A stretch of DNA of 64,000 nt, taken from Haladaptatus cibarius D43 (GTDB taxonomy: Archaea > Halobacteriota > Halobacteria > Halobacteriales > Haladaptataceae). The stretch spans positions 178,082 through 242,081 of the forward strand of contig NZ_JDTH01000002.1 of the NCBI RefSeq assembly GCF_000710615.1, given 5' to 3'. Positions 35,358-43,861 of the stretch are shown one piece after another. The position numbers were made by a program, and so were the translations under genes. Every line of letters begins with the position of its first letter. The stretch's first letter is position 1. The notes under the pieces were generated by a model. The model saw only the letters and a program-made list of their open reading frames with translations. It ran no database searches and had not been told where the DNA came from.

Positions 35358-35442
35358 AGTTGTGTTGAGCGGCGAGTGGTGATTTTTCATTTTCGGTAGT
35401 CATGTGATTCGTTGTGACTTGCAGGATTCGAATCCGCTGAAC

Positions 35443-35479
35443 ACATTCTCCTCTCACGAACGAAGTTCGAGGAGAATGT
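35443..35479. repeat. Perfect hairpin beside first copy of tRNA-Leu 3'-end repeat
   Basis: ACATTCTCCTC is followed 15 bases later by its exact reverse complement GAGGAGAATGT. The loop contains GAACGAAGTTC, itself a small inverted repeat. The right arm runs straight into the 24-bp tRNA-end repeat at 35475. The hairpin has the same arrangement as the one at 35569-35601. Confidence 0.75.
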
Positions 35480-35498
35480 GCGGGACCGGATTCGAACC
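35475..35498 (-). repeat. Copy 1 of a 24-bp repeat of the tRNA-Leu 3' end
   Basis: This 24-bp stretch (minus strand: the T-loop to acceptor end GGTTCGAATCC...CACATT) is identical to 35599-35622, which is the 3' end of the intact tRNA-Leu gene. The neighbouring sequence cannot fold into a tRNA here, so only the end is repeated. Such 3'-end copies are typical of integration (att) sites at tRNA genes. Confidence 0.75.
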
Positions 35499-35568
35499 AC
35501 GCCAAGACGTTCCGGGTCGCTTCGCTTCCCGGGCGTGCGTCTCGTCTACTTCGAATCTGCTCGGCACA

Positions 35569-35601
35569 ATTTTGTCACTCACGATTTGTTCGTGACAAAA
35601 T
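35569..35601. repeat. Perfect hairpin directly after tRNA-Leu
   Basis: ATTTTGTCAC and GTGACAAAAT form a 10-bp stem around a 13-base loop that contains TCACGA-TTTGT-TCGTGA, an alternative stem. It starts at the tRNA-Leu discriminator base on the minus strand. It may be a transcription terminator or processing structure for the tRNA. Confidence 0.7.
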
Positions 35602-35622
35602 GTGCGGGACCGGATTCGAACC
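35599..35622 (-). repeat. Copy 2 of the 24-bp repeat, within tRNA-Leu 3' end
   Basis: Identical to 35475-35498, in the same orientation, 124 bp apart. This copy lies in the T arm and acceptor of the functional gene. Confidence 0.75.
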
Positions 35623-35685
35623 GGCGGACTCCTACGAGACAGCGTCCTAAGCGCTGCGCCGTTGGCCTAGCTTGGCTACCCGCAC
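35601..35685 (-). tRNA. tRNA-Leu (anticodon TAG)
   Basis: An 85-nt class II tRNA on the minus strand. The acceptor is GTGCGGG paired with CCCGCAC and discriminator A, the anticodon stem is CAGCG/CGCTG with loop CTTAGGA, and the long variable arm and T arm (CCGG-TTCGAAT-CCGG) follow. Anticodon TAG reads CUA leucine. Its 3' end is the likely target of a past integration. Confidence 0.94.
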
Positions 35686-35741
35686 GCAACATCAACTTCC
35701 GAACTCTGCGATAAGAACCTGTCGCTCTCGTCGGACGAGCG

Positions 35742-35749
35742 TTTATATT
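35742..35749 (+). promoter_or_regulatory. TATA box of the TFB-like gene
   Basis: TTTATATT is centred 26-27 bp before GTG 35772, so the transcript would begin at or next to that codon. This picks GTG over the nearby out-of-frame ATG at 35752. Confidence 0.65.
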
Positions 35750-35771
35750 CCATGCCGCGCTACCTCGTGTC

Positions 35772-36092
35772 GTGTATCGGGCACGTGACCAAGTCGAAAA
35801 CGAAGCGTGGCTTGCCGAACTCCAACAGGCCGCCGACCGTCTGGAACTCGAAACCGGGGCGCGCTCGCGCGCGGCCGACCTCTTTCTCACCACGATTTCC
35901 GACGTGGACAACCCCGAAGACCGGTCGAAGCGCGCGGTCGCCGCAGCCAGCCTCTACGCCGGGTCGCTCATCGAGGGGGACCAGCGTTCACAGCAGGCGG
36001 TGGCGGATGCGGTCGGTGTCGCCCGGCTGACGATTCAGCAACGCTGGAAGACGATTCTGGAAACAGCGGGACTGCAACCGCCGTCGTGGTAG
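35772..36092 (+). CDS. TFB-like protein with a single cyclin repeat
   Basis: 106 residues, starting at GTG 35772. About residues 20-95 resemble one cyclin-like repeat of transcription factor B (helical, with SKRAVAAASLYAGSLIEGDQRSQQAVADAVGVARLTIQQRWK). The zinc ribbon and second cyclin repeat of full TFB are missing, so this is a short TFB-related protein. It may bind DNA near promoters or modulate basal transcription; that is inference. Confidence 0.8.
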   Translation: MYRARDQVENEAWLAELQQAADRLELETGARSRAADLFLTTISDVDNPEDRSKRAVAAASLYAGSLIEGDQRSQQAVADAVGVARLTIQQRWKTILETAGLQPPSW

Positions 36093-36117
36093 ACAGTCGA
36101 AAAGAAAAACCGAAAAC

Positions 36118-36597
36118 TCAGTCGCGTCCGCTCTGGGCCGGGGTGAGATTGCCGTGCTCGTCGATTTCGCCCCTGACGATTCGCGTGCTGGAAATGATGT
36201 CGCCGTCTTCGGCCTCGACGTGCGGGACGACCACGATTTCGAGCGAGTCGAATCCCCGCTCTTCCCGGATTTCGTTGATTCGCTCGCCGCCGTGTTTCGT
36301 TTCGGGGGAAACGATGAGTACGTCGAACTTTTCCTCAGTGGCGATACCGGTCGGTTCAGTGAGTTTTCGAACGTCGAACTCGCGGTCTTTCTCTTCGGCG
36401 AACGGTCTGAGTTCGGCTTCGAGGTCGGCTTTTCGCTTCGCAAACGACCGAACGTTCCGGTCTTCGTTGCGCGTTTTCGGCGCGAGGTCGTCGCTCGTCA
36501 ATCCAACTGTCACGTCGCCGAGTTCGAACGCTCGCTCGAACAACGCCCGGTGACCATCGTGTACCGGGTCAAACGTCCCACCCAACGCCACGTCCAT
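36118..36597 (-). CDS. coaD: Phosphopantetheine adenylyltransferase, archaeal type
   Basis: 159 residues. It moves AMP from ATP to 4'-phosphopantetheine to make dephospho-CoA. The nucleotidyltransferase motif GGTFDPVHDGH (HxGH at about 15-18) and the closing ISSTRI (about 137-142) are present. ATG 36597 starts the domain (MDVALGGTFD). It is followed 50 bp upstream by the HTH regulator on the same strand. Confidence 0.9.
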   Translation of the reverse strand: MDVALGGTFDPVHDGHRALFERAFELGDVTVGLTSDDLAPKTRNEDRNVRSFAKRKADLEAELRPFAEEKDREFDVRKLTEPTGIATEEKFDVLIVSPETKHGGERINEIREERGFDSLEIVVVPHVEAEDGDIISSTRIVRGEIDEHGNLTPAQSGRD

Positions 36598-36647
36598 ACA
36601 CCGGCGAATGGTTCGGCGTGGTTTATCACCTTCGGAACTCCCCGCCG

Positions 36648-37412
36648 TCACCGAATGGGGGACGAGCGATTGCGATACTGCTGATAGAGGGTTTTAGCCC
36701 AATCCAGAAACTTCGGGTCGTCGCACTCAAGCAGTGCTCGAAGTTGCCCCTCTGTGTCGTATGCGCCCGCGAACGCCCAATTATCGCCGAGTGTGAGGCC
36801 GAAGTCAACCGGGCCGTCGTGTTCGTAGATGTCGATGGCGCGACTGACGAGCCGAAATTCGAGCGGATTGCTTGACCGTGCGGTTTCGATTCGCTCCGGC
36901 GGCATGACGAGTTCCGTTTCGACGCCAGACAGAACGAGTTCTGCGTGCGCGTCGTGATACAGTCTACTCAGGACGGGGGCGAGCATGCGAACCGTCTCCG
37001 TTTCTCGCGCGCGCAGTCGCTTTACGTAGTGGCTCACTGGGGCCTGTGGTTGGTCGGGGGATGCCGTAACGAGTGTCGCGTCGGCCAACCACGCAGGATT
37101 CGGGGCGTGGTCTGCATCCGGAAGATGTCGATAGAAGGGGTCGTATGTAGAAATCGTATCGAGCGTTTCGATGTATTTCCGATGGGTTCGAGCGACGAGT
37201 TCGCCGCTGGTGGTGAGTTCGTAGACGCCGTCACGTTTTTTCACCCATCCACGGTCTGCGAACTCAGAGAGATTTCGCTGAACACTTCGGCGGGAAACGT
37301 CCGTCGCGTCGGCCATGTCCCGTGGGGAACCCGACTGCTCGCGGAGATGGGCGAGCAACCGGTGTCGCTCCGGCGACCCGGCGAGGAACGCGGCGGCCTC
37401 TGACGCATTCAT
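36648..37412 (-). CDS. Winged-helix regulator with FilR1-like C domain
   Basis: 254 residues. The N-terminal 75 residues form a winged helix (RHRLLAHLREQSGSPRDMADATDVSRRSVQRNLSEFADRGWV), followed by a domain (about 130-250) with VSHYVKRLRARETETVRMLAPVLS and DNWAFAGAYDTEGQLRALLE that matches the FilR1/DUF1724 pattern of archaeal regulators. It probably controls transcription, target unknown. It is upstream of coaD. Confidence 0.82.
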   Translation of the reverse strand: MNASEAAAFLAGSPERHRLLAHLREQSGSPRDMADATDVSRRSVQRNLSEFADRGWVKKRDGVYELTTSGELVARTHRKYIETLDTISTYDPFYRHLPDADHAPNPAWLADATLVTASPDQPQAPVSHYVKRLRARETETVRMLAPVLSRLYHDAHAELVLSGVETELVMPPERIETARSSNPLEFRLVSRAIDIYEHDGPVDFGLTLGDNWAFAGAYDTEGQLRALLECDDPKFLDWAKTLYQQYRNRSSPIR

Positions 37413-37517
37413 CGCCGAAAACTACACGAAGGAGGGATGTAAACGTCCCTCTTCAACGATGCACTCTCTCGCGGGCGAAACGTGATTCTTAAGGGGCGAA
37501 CGGGTGTCGTTTCGTGT

Positions 37518-38432
37518 ATGAGTGACGAACAAGAGGCAGAAGCGACCGAAGAAGAAACCGAACAGCAGGACGGACTGCAAGAAGGCGACTTCATCAGTCT
37601 CGATTACACCGCACGAACCGTCGAAGAAGGCGACCTCGTTGACACGACCAGCGAAGAGGTTGCGGAAGAAGAAGGCGTCGAAGCCGAAGGCCGAGAGTTC
37701 GGCCCGCGCACCATCGTTCTCGGTGCAGGCCACATCTTCGAGGGTGTCGAAGAGGACATCTACGGCAAAGAAGCGGGCGCAGAGGGTGAGGTAACAGTCG
37801 AACTCGCATTCGGCGAGTACGACAACGAAGAGGTTCGAACCATCAGTGCCGACAAGATTCAGGAAGACGACCGTTATCCCGGCGCGCGCGTCAACGTTGA
37901 CGGCCAGCAGGGCTACGTCGAGACAATCATCGGCGGCCGCGCACGTGTGGACTTCAACCACCCGCTCGCGGGCGAAGACATCGAATACGAGTACGAAGTG
38001 CTCGAAGAAGTCGACGACCAAGACGAGAAGGCAAAAGGCCTGTTCTCGATGTACATCGACGCCGACCTCGACATGTGGATTGAGACGGACGAAGTCGAGG
38101 AAGAGGACGAAGACGGCGAAACCGAGACGGTCGAAAAGGAGACGCTGTACATCGAGGCGACGCCACAGCTCTCGATGAACCAGCAGTGGATGTTCCAGAA
38201 ACAGCAAATCGCACAGGACGTCATCGACCGACTCGACTTAGACCGCGTCATCGTGCAGGAAACCATCGACGGCTCCGCCGGTGGCATGATGGGCGGTATG
38301 GGCGGCATGATGGGCGGTGCCGGCGAGGCGGACCTCGAAGAGGCTCTCGAAGACGCTGACATCGACGAGGACGAAATCGTCGAGGAACTCGAAGCGGAAG
38401 GCGAGGACGAAGCGGAAGACGTCGAAGAGTAA
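37518..38432 (+). CDS. FKBP-type peptidyl-prolyl isomerase (SlyD-like)
   Basis: 304 residues. It helps proteins fold by prolyl isomerisation. The FKBP core spans about 22-110 and 128-165 (GDFISLDYTARTVEEGDLVDTT, FGPRTIVLGAGHIFEGVEEDIYG) with the chaperone insert between, and RVDFNHPLAGEDIEYEYEVLE ends the core. The C-terminal extension (about 165-304) is acidic and holds a Met/Gly-rich patch (GGMMGGMGG). ATG 37518 begins the protein; the preceding 12 codons belong to an unlikely extension. Confidence 0.9.
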   Translation: MSDEQEAEATEEETEQQDGLQEGDFISLDYTARTVEEGDLVDTTSEEVAEEEGVEAEGREFGPRTIVLGAGHIFEGVEEDIYGKEAGAEGEVTVELAFGEYDNEEVRTISADKIQEDDRYPGARVNVDGQQGYVETIIGGRARVDFNHPLAGEDIEYEYEVLEEVDDQDEKAKGLFSMYIDADLDMWIETDEVEEEDEDGETETVEKETLYIEATPQLSMNQQWMFQKQQIAQDVIDRLDLDRVIVQETIDGSAGGMMGGMGGMMGGAGEADLEEALEDADIDEDEIVEELEAEGEDEAEDVEE

Positions 38433-38477
38433 AGCCGTAACCGAACCGTTTTTTCGGCCGTAAACAACTATCGGGGT

Positions 38478-39107
38478 ATGCACACCCCGACGAGACTCTT
38501 TCATCTCCACTTCAACACGCCGGACGTCGGCCGCGCAGAGCGACGACTTTCGGAAGTCGGTTTGCCGCTGAACCACCGATTCGGCCACATCGATGGCGAA
38601 TCTCACGCGCTGGATGCAGACGAACCGATTCCGGAGGACTTTCGCCTACGTCTTCAGGACGCAGAGCGAGGCTACGCGAACGTCACGGTCGCACCCGGAC
38701 AAAAGCCGCATTTCGACCATCTCGGACTCTGTACGTGCGAGTTCGACGCGATTTGTGACCGAGCGGAGAACACGGGGTGGTCGGTGCGCGACCGCGACGG
38801 GAGACGAACGTTCGTCATGACCCCGTGGGGGTTTCGGGTCGAACTGCATCCGGACGGAAGCGCGGTGGAGGAATCTCTCGGGTCGTGGGACGACGCGCAT
38901 TTCGAGGCCGTCGAACTCACGATTTCGGAGTCGGACGGAGACGAAACCGCATCGGAAAAATTTAGGTTGATTTTCGGGGGCGTTCCGGGACTCGAAATCC
39001 GAGACCGCGAAGACGTTTGGATTCCGCGATTTCGACTGGCTGGCGATGCGTTTTCGGATGGGTCGCAAACCGAAACAGTAGAAATAGACACGAAAAATCT
39101 GTTTTAG
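38478..39107 (+). CDS. Glyoxalase/VOC-superfamily protein
   Basis: 209 residues, two VOC-like strands and helices. The first unit begins LFHLHFNTPDVGRAERRLSEVGLP and ends PHFDHLGLCTCEFD; the second starts VMTPWGFRVELHPDG. His-rich positions (FHLHFN, FDHLG) suggest metal sites. No substrate can be named. It overlaps the convergent surface protein gene by 4 bp. Confidence 0.75.
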   Translation: MHTPTRLFHLHFNTPDVGRAERRLSEVGLPLNHRFGHIDGESHALDADEPIPEDFRLRLQDAERGYANVTVAPGQKPHFDHLGLCTCEFDAICDRAENTGWSVRDRDGRRTFVMTPWGFRVELHPDGSAVEESLGSWDDAHFEAVELTISESDGDETASEKFRLIFGGVPGLEIRDREDVWIPRFRLAGDAFSDGSQTETVEIDTKNLF

Positions 39108-39946
39108 TTGTCCGAGTTGTTTCCAGTGTTGGAGTCGTTACCGTTGTCGGAGCCGCCTCCAGTGTTGGATCCATTCCCGTTGTCGGAGCCGTTTCCGGGC
39201 GAACTCGTCGCGGTTTCCTGTCCTTCGCTTCCCCTATCGACTTCCTCCGCCGACCACTCCCCAGCAGTCGCGTTTCGAACGACCGCCGATTCCGCGGTTC
39301 CGTTTTGAATAACGACGTCGGGTCGCGGTGCTGACGAGGGGTCTGTCGCGGCAGACGAAACCGGTGACTCATCGGAACGTTCTGGCACCTCCACGTTTCG
39401 GACGGTCATGTTCTCCACAGTCAGCGCGTCGAGGTTCGCACCTTCGACGACTACGTTAGCGAGGACGGTTCGCTCGATAACACGGTCTCTCACGCCCGGG
39501 TCGAAGATGTCGCCGCCCGGAATATCGAGAATCGAGCGATTTCTGACGACGATTCGCTGTGCGGTCACGTTGTTCAGTTCCCCTTCTTCGATTTCGAGTT
39601 CGGCGACATCGACGTTGCGCAGTGTAACGTTCCGGCGGACTTCATCATCCGTTTGCAGTCTCCGAACGCGAACGGTATCCACCGTGGCGTTTCGCACCGT
39701 GGCGTTTCGCAGTGCCCACGTTCGAATCGTCGCGTTGTCGATGGAGACTTTGTACTGGCCGAGTTGGCCGAACTGCCCGAACTGATTGACTTGGCCATTC
39801 GCTTCGTAACTGTCGCCGACGGCCGGTTTCGCGTTCGGCGTCGAACCGACGCCGCCAGCGAGCGGTGTTACTCCCGAGAGTGCGAGGAGAACCGATAAAA
39901 CGAGCACAGACACGACAGTGATCCGGTGGTCGACTGGGACTCTCAT
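39104..39946 (-). CDS. Secreted surface protein rich in N-glycosylation sequons
   Basis: 280 residues from ATG 39946 (MRVPVDHR). A signal-type hydrophobic segment (about 8-28) is followed by a repetitive beta-solenoid-like region (RNATVRNATVDTVRV, RNVTLRNVDVAELEI, ENMTVRNVEV) and a Gly/Ser/Asn tail. I count about 13 Asn-X-Ser/Thr sequons, many in a row, so it is a strong candidate for AglB-linked glycans. It may be attached outside the cell. Function unknown. Confidence 0.7.
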   Translation of the reverse strand: MRVPVDHRITVVSVLVLSVLLALSGVTPLAGGVGSTPNAKPAVGDSYEANGQVNQFGQFGQLGQYKVSIDNATIRTWALRNATVRNATVDTVRVRRLQTDDEVRRNVTLRNVDVAELEIEEGELNNVTAQRIVVRNRSILDIPGGDIFDPGVRDRVIERTVLANVVVEGANLDALTVENMTVRNVEVPERSDESPVSSAATDPSSAPRPDVVIQNGTAESAVVRNATAGEWSAEEVDRGSEGQETATSSPGNGSDNGNGSNTGGGSDNGNDSNTGNNSDN

Positions 39947-40020
39947 ACTGCCACAAATCCGAGAGACGGCATAAACCAAATCGACCGTTTTGGCCAGTTT
40001 GGGGGTTAAGCCGCCGTTTC

Positions 40021-40482
40021 TCACTTGACGCTGATATGTGCGGCGAGGTCGGTTCGGATGATCGTGTCGCAGTATTCGCATCGGACGCCGTCCGCAAGCA
40101 CCTCGAATTTCGACTCGACGGGTTCGTCTTTCGTCGTGATACAGTTGCTGTTCGGACAGGAGAGAATACCGACAACTTCCTCGGGACGCACTAATCGATG
40201 TTTTTCTGCAACCTCGTACTCGCGGATGATGTTGATGCTCGCGTCGGGGGCGATGAGCGACAGCACGTCCACCTCGTTTTGGCTCAACTCTTTGCCCTCG
40301 ACTTTCACGATGTCTTTCTGTCCCATCCGGTCGCTGGGAACGTTCATTCCGACGCTCACTGCCTCGCCGTCGGTTCCGTCGATGCCGAGGATGGCGAGGA
40401 CGTTGAGCGCCTGTCCGGCGCGGATGTGGTCGATTACGGTGCCGTTTCGAATCTTACTGACGCGAAGTTCGTGGTCGCTCAT
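40021..40482 (-). CDS. pyrI: Aspartate carbamoyltransferase, regulatory subunit
   Basis: 153 residues. It binds allosteric nucleotides and joins PyrB trimers. The N-terminal nucleotide domain ([21 protein letters not shown]) and the C-terminal zinc domain with four Cys (SCPNSNC, RCEYC at about 112-139) are clear. It overlaps pyrB by 4 bp (ATGA). Confidence 0.94.
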   Translation of the reverse strand: MSDHELRVSKIRNGTVIDHIRAGQALNVLAILGIDGTDGEAVSVGMNVPSDRMGQKDIVKVEGKELSQNEVDVLSLIAPDASINIIREYEVAEKHRLVRPEEVVGILSCPNSNCITTKDEPVESKFEVLADGVRCEYCDTIIRTDLAAHISVK

Positions 40483-41390
40483 TGTTCCTCCAGCATGGAA
40501 TCCAGAATCGCCATCCGCACCGGGACGCCGTTGTGCGCCTGTTCGAAGTAGGTCGCGTACTCCGTGTCGTCCACCTCGGGCGCGATTTCATCGACGCGGG
40601 GAAGCGGGTGCATGATGGTCAAATCGTCCGTCGCATTTTCGAGTGTCTCCATGTCGATACGGTATTCGCCAGCAATCTCCCGATATTCGTTCTCGTCGGG
40701 GAAGCGTTCGCGCTGAATGCGCGTCACGTAGAGTACGTCCAAGTTCGGGAGCACGTCCTCGATGTCGGTGTGCTCGCGGACGCTCGCACCCGACTCGTGG
40801 AGGTCGTACCGGACGCTCCGTGGGAGTTGCAGACTGCCGGGGCTGATGAAGTGCTGACGGACGTCGAAGTTCGTCAGCGCGTGCGCCAGCGAGTGAACCG
40901 TCCGCCCGTACTTCAAATCGCCCATGATGCCGATGGTGATGTCGTCCAGTCCGGCGTTCTCCCGAATCGTGTAGAGGTCGAGCAAGGTCTGTGTCGGATG
41001 GTGGCCCGCGCCGTCGCCCGCGTTGAGCAGGGGAACGTCAACGAAGTCGCTCACCATCTTCGCCGCGCCTTGACTCGGGTGGCGAAGTACGAGCGCGTCG
41101 GCGTAGCCCTCGATGACCCGCGTCGTGTCGGCGAGGGTTTCGCCTTTCTTCACGCTGGACGATTCGACGGAACCCATATCGACGATGTCCCCACCGAGGC
41201 GTTTGATGGCGGTTTCGAAGCTCATCTTCGTGCGAGTGCTCGGTTCGTAAAACAGCAGACCGAGCAGTTTCCCCGCGTGTCGGTCGGCGAACGCCGAGGG
41301 GTCGGCGTCGATTTCGGCGGCGCGGTCGAGGACGGCTTCGATGTCCTCGCGCGCGAGTTGTTTCGTATCAATGAGGTGGTCGTCCCGCAT
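40479..41390 (-). CDS. pyrB: Aspartate carbamoyltransferase, catalytic subunit
   Basis: 303 residues. It joins carbamoyl phosphate and aspartate, the first committed step of pyrimidine synthesis. [15 protein letters not shown] (carbamoyl-phosphate site, about 47-61), [28 protein letters not shown] and [10 protein letters not shown] are diagnostic. ATG 41390 ([11 protein letters not shown]) is the family start; the frame from 41861 is longer because of stop-free sequence antisense to the MinD-like gene. Confidence 0.95.
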   Translation of the reverse strand: MRDDHLIDTKQLAREDIEAVLDRAAEIDADPSAFADRHAGKLLGLLFYEPSTRTKMSFETAIKRLGGDIVDMGSVESSSVKKGETLADTTRVIEGYADALVLRHPSQGAAKMVSDFVDVPLLNAGDGAGHHPTQTLLDLYTIRENAGLDDITIGIMGDLKYGRTVHSLAHALTNFDVRQHFISPGSLQLPRSVRYDLHESGASVREHTDIEDVLPNLDVLYVTRIQRERFPDENEYREIAGEYRIDMETLENATDDLTIMHPLPRVDEIAPEVDDTEYATYFEQAHNGVPVRMAILDSMLEEQ

Positions 41391-41471
41391 CGTTTGAACA
41401 GGCGTCACCACCAGTCTTGAAAGCCACGGGTCGCCCCGAATTTTAAATCGGATGGCGGAACCAATCGCGGT

Positions 41472-42119
41472 ATGCTCGCCATTGCAGGGGGAAAGGGAGG
41501 CTGTGGAAAAACGACGACCACGCTCGGTCTTGCCGGTGCATTCGGTAGAACTCGTCGGTCGGTGCTCGCGGTTGACGCCGACCTCGACATGCCGAACCTC
41601 CACCTGCTCGCCGAAGTGGACGGCGAACCGGGACTCGCGGCGGTCGCAAACGGCGGCAGTATCGAGGACGTTACGCACCCACCGCCCGAACCGTCCGGAC
41701 TTTCCGGGGTTAGAGTGGTTCCTGCTCCGCAATCCGGAACCCGAGAGGTTCATTTCCCCGCCGCACTCTCCCGACTCGAAAATGGTGCAGACCACGTTCT
41801 CGTGGACTGTCCCGCCGGGGCAGGGCCGGACGCCGTCACGCCACTCCGCGCTGTGAACCACGTTCTGCTGGTGACGACGCCAGACCCCGCCTGTCTCCGC
41901 GACACGGCGAAAACCGCGGCGATGGCGCGCACGCTGAACACGCCCATCGTGGGTTGCGTCGTGACCAAAACGGAGCGCCCGCCGCCCGGCATCGAGCGAT
42001 TGCTCGACAGTCCGATTTTGGCGACGATTCCCGACGTTGGCCCGCCCGTTCTTCCCGACGAATCAGTCGCTCGGGCATACGATGCCCTCGCGTCGGCTAT
42101 CCTGTCCAAACACTTATGA
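41472..42119 (+). CDS. MinD/ParA-family ATPase
   Basis: 215 residues. The deviant Walker [11 protein letters not shown] (residues 6-15) and the switch region [13 protein letters not shown] define the SIMIBI/MinD family. There is no obvious C-terminal amphipathic membrane helix, and the protein is short, so it belongs among archaeal MinD-like proteins of unsure localisation role. It overlaps a downstream RecA-like gene's possible start by 4 bp (ATGA at 42116-42119). Confidence 0.85.
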   Translation: MLAIAGGKGGCGKTTTTLGLAGAFGRTRRSVLAVDADLDMPNLHLLAEVDGEPGLAAVANGGSIEDVTHPPPEPSGLSGVRVVPAPQSGTREVHFPAALSRLENGADHVLVDCPAGAGPDAVTPLRAVNHVLLVTTPDPACLRDTAKTAAMARTLNTPIVGCVVTKTERPPPGIERLLDSPILATIPDVGPPVLPDESVARAYDALASAILSKHL

Positions 42120-42142
42120 ACGCTGTCGGAGTTGTCGTATTT

Positions 42143-42766
42143 ATGGGAGAGCGACTTTCGACCGGCGTTCCGGTGCTCGACCGGAAACTTGAGGGAGGAC
42201 TGCCACCGGGGAGCACCGTCGCTCTCTGTGCGCCCCCCGCGAGCCAAGCCGAACTCCTCCTGTCGGAGTTCACGTCGAGTCGCCCCACGCTCTATCTCAC
42301 GACCGACCGCACCGAGGAATCCGTGAGCGCGGAGTTTCGGCGCGCATCCGACAGGCGAACGCCCGAAGTTCGCTACATACCCGGCGATGCTCCCTTAGAC
42401 CACGCCCGGCGACTGTTTCAGCGATTGCCGAGCGACTCGACGCTCGTCGTAGACCCGGTTGACCTGCTCGAACGCGAAGACCCGACCAGATACCGGAACT
42501 TCCTCCACGACTTGCAGAGTCACGTTCGCGGCACCGACAGCCTCGCCGTACTCCACTGTCTCGACGGCCGGAGCGTCCCCGACCAACGCGATATCACGGA
42601 ACACGCCGTCGATGTGGTGTTCCAACTGCACACTGAGATTTCGGGCGACCGAGTGGAAAACCGGTTGGCGGTGCCGAAGTTCCGTGGCGGGCGCGCGCTT
42701 CCGGAAACCATCAAACTCGAACTCACCGAATCGGTCGCTATCGACACCAGCCGGGATATTGCCTAA
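42143..42766 (+). CDS. RAD55/RecA-superfamily domain protein
   Basis: 207 residues. The start MGERLSTGVPVLDRKLEGGLPPGS matches RAD55/KaiC-like P-loop family N termini, but the normal Walker A GKT is replaced (ALCAPPASQAELL at about 26-38), so ATP binding is doubtful. Later parts, TLVVDPVDLLE and DVVFQLHTEISGD, fit the family. ATG 42116, coupled to the MinD-like stop, is an alternative start adding nine residues. The pair may work together. Confidence 0.72.
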   Translation: MGERLSTGVPVLDRKLEGGLPPGSTVALCAPPASQAELLLSEFTSSRPTLYLTTDRTEESVSAEFRRASDRRTPEVRYIPGDAPLDHARRLFQRLPSDSTLVVDPVDLLEREDPTRYRNFLHDLQSHVRGTDSLAVLHCLDGRSVPDQRDITEHAVDVVFQLHTEISGDRVENRLAVPKFRGGRALPETIKLELTESVAIDTSRDIA

Positions 42767-42841
42767 CTCCCGCGAAAAACGGGAAGAGAAAACAAGAGAT
42801 TGAAAGCAAAAGCAAGAAACAGAAAAACGAGAACGGAGATT

Positions 42842-43756
42842 TTATCGCCGTTCGTCCATCCGCCGCATCTGTTCTCGATGAAGCGTGACGATCATATCCG
42901 AGAGGACGCCGAACATAAGCAGTTGTACGCCGAAGATGATGGCGACTCCGGAGACGACGGCGAGGACTTCGTGGCTCCGTCGAGGTGTGGCGAGGAACCA
43001 TTCGAATCCAACGTAGCCGCCGACGAGCAGGCCGACGAGGATGGAGAAAAATCCGACGCTTCCGAAATAAAAGAGCGGGTTGTTGGTTTTGGCCAACTGG
43101 TAGAGCGTCATGATGATGTCCCCGCCATCCCAAATCGGGTGGAGATTCGTCTCCGACTCGTCGGGGCGCTCTTCGTAGGTAATCGGTACGACCGTCGTCG
43201 GAACGCTGTGTTTCACGCATTCGACCGCCAGTTCGGTTTCGACGCCGAATCCGTCGGACGTGAGATAGGCGCGCTCCGCGGACTTTCGGGAAAACGCCCG
43301 ATAGCCGCTGAGAATGTCGCCGAAATCCCGGCCGTGGATGACCGAAAACGCCTGATTGATGATTCGGTTGCCGAACCGGTTCAGTTTGGTCATCGACCCG
43401 TTTTCCATGTCGGCGAATCGGTTCCCGATGACGTGTTCGTAGCCGTCGTCCAGCGGTTCGAGCATTACGTCTGCGTCTTCCGGTTTGTACGTGCCGTCGC
43501 CGTCTAGCATCAGGACGTATTCGGTTTCGACGTTCTCGATGCCTTCACGAACCGCTTGGCCCTTTCCGACTCCGGACTGTGCGATGACGCGAGCATCGCG
43601 ATTTCGTGCGATTTCCTGCGTCTCGTCGTCCGAATTGCCGTCTACCACGAGAACGTTCGAAAAGCCCTGCTCCTGAAACCCCTGGATAACGTCACCGATA
43701 GTTTCGGCTTCGTTCAGCGTTGGGATGAGTACGCACACGTCCTCGGAGTCGGGCAT
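42842..43756 (-). CDS. aglJ: Dolichyl-phosphate glycosyltransferase AglJ-like
   Basis: 304 residues. GT2 domain at about 5-220: VCVLIPTLNEAETIGDVI, DGNSDDET, a DGDGTY (DxD-type) motif near 84 and RPDESETNLHPIWDG near 205. Two C-terminal membrane segments (about 225-285) anchor it. This fits AglJ, which starts N-glycan assembly by adding a hexose to dolichyl phosphate in haloarchaea. It diverges from the operon that starts at 43862, 105 bp away, and its place in an agl cluster supports the name. Confidence 0.82.
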   Translation of the reverse strand: MPDSEDVCVLIPTLNEAETIGDVIQGFQEQGFSNVLVVDGNSDDETQEIARNRDARVIAQSGVGKGQAVREGIENVETEYVLMLDGDGTYKPEDADVMLEPLDDGYEHVIGNRFADMENGSMTKLNRFGNRIINQAFSVIHGRDFGDILSGYRAFSRKSAERAYLTSDGFGVETELAVECVKHSVPTTVVPITYEERPDESETNLHPIWDGGDIIMTLYQLAKTNNPLFYFGSVGFFSILVGLLVGGYVGFEWFLATPRRSHEVLAVVSGVAIIFGVQLLMFGVLSDMIVTLHREQMRRMDERR

Positions 43757-43833
43757 TGTCGGGGAGATAGACACCGGGGGCTAAAAGCCCAACCTTTTCC
43801 TCTCGGATTTCCGACCGGGACAATCCATAGATG

Positions 43834-43840
43834 TTTAAAA
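43834..43840 (+). promoter_or_regulatory. TATA box of the glycosylation operon
   Basis: TTTAAAA is centred 25 bp before ATG 43862, predicting a leaderless transcript that begins with the first glycosyltransferase gene. Confidence 0.6.
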
Positions 43841-43861
43841 CAAACCGCCCAACCACCGAAT

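Noticed and set aside
35475-35560. A second tRNA-Leu gene
   Set aside because: Only the 3' 24 bases match; the T stem cannot pair with the sequence before it and no anticodon arm is found.
41391-41861. N-terminal extension of pyrB
   Set aside because: It runs opposite the MinD-like gene and lacks similarity to PyrB; ATG 41390 gives the normal protein.
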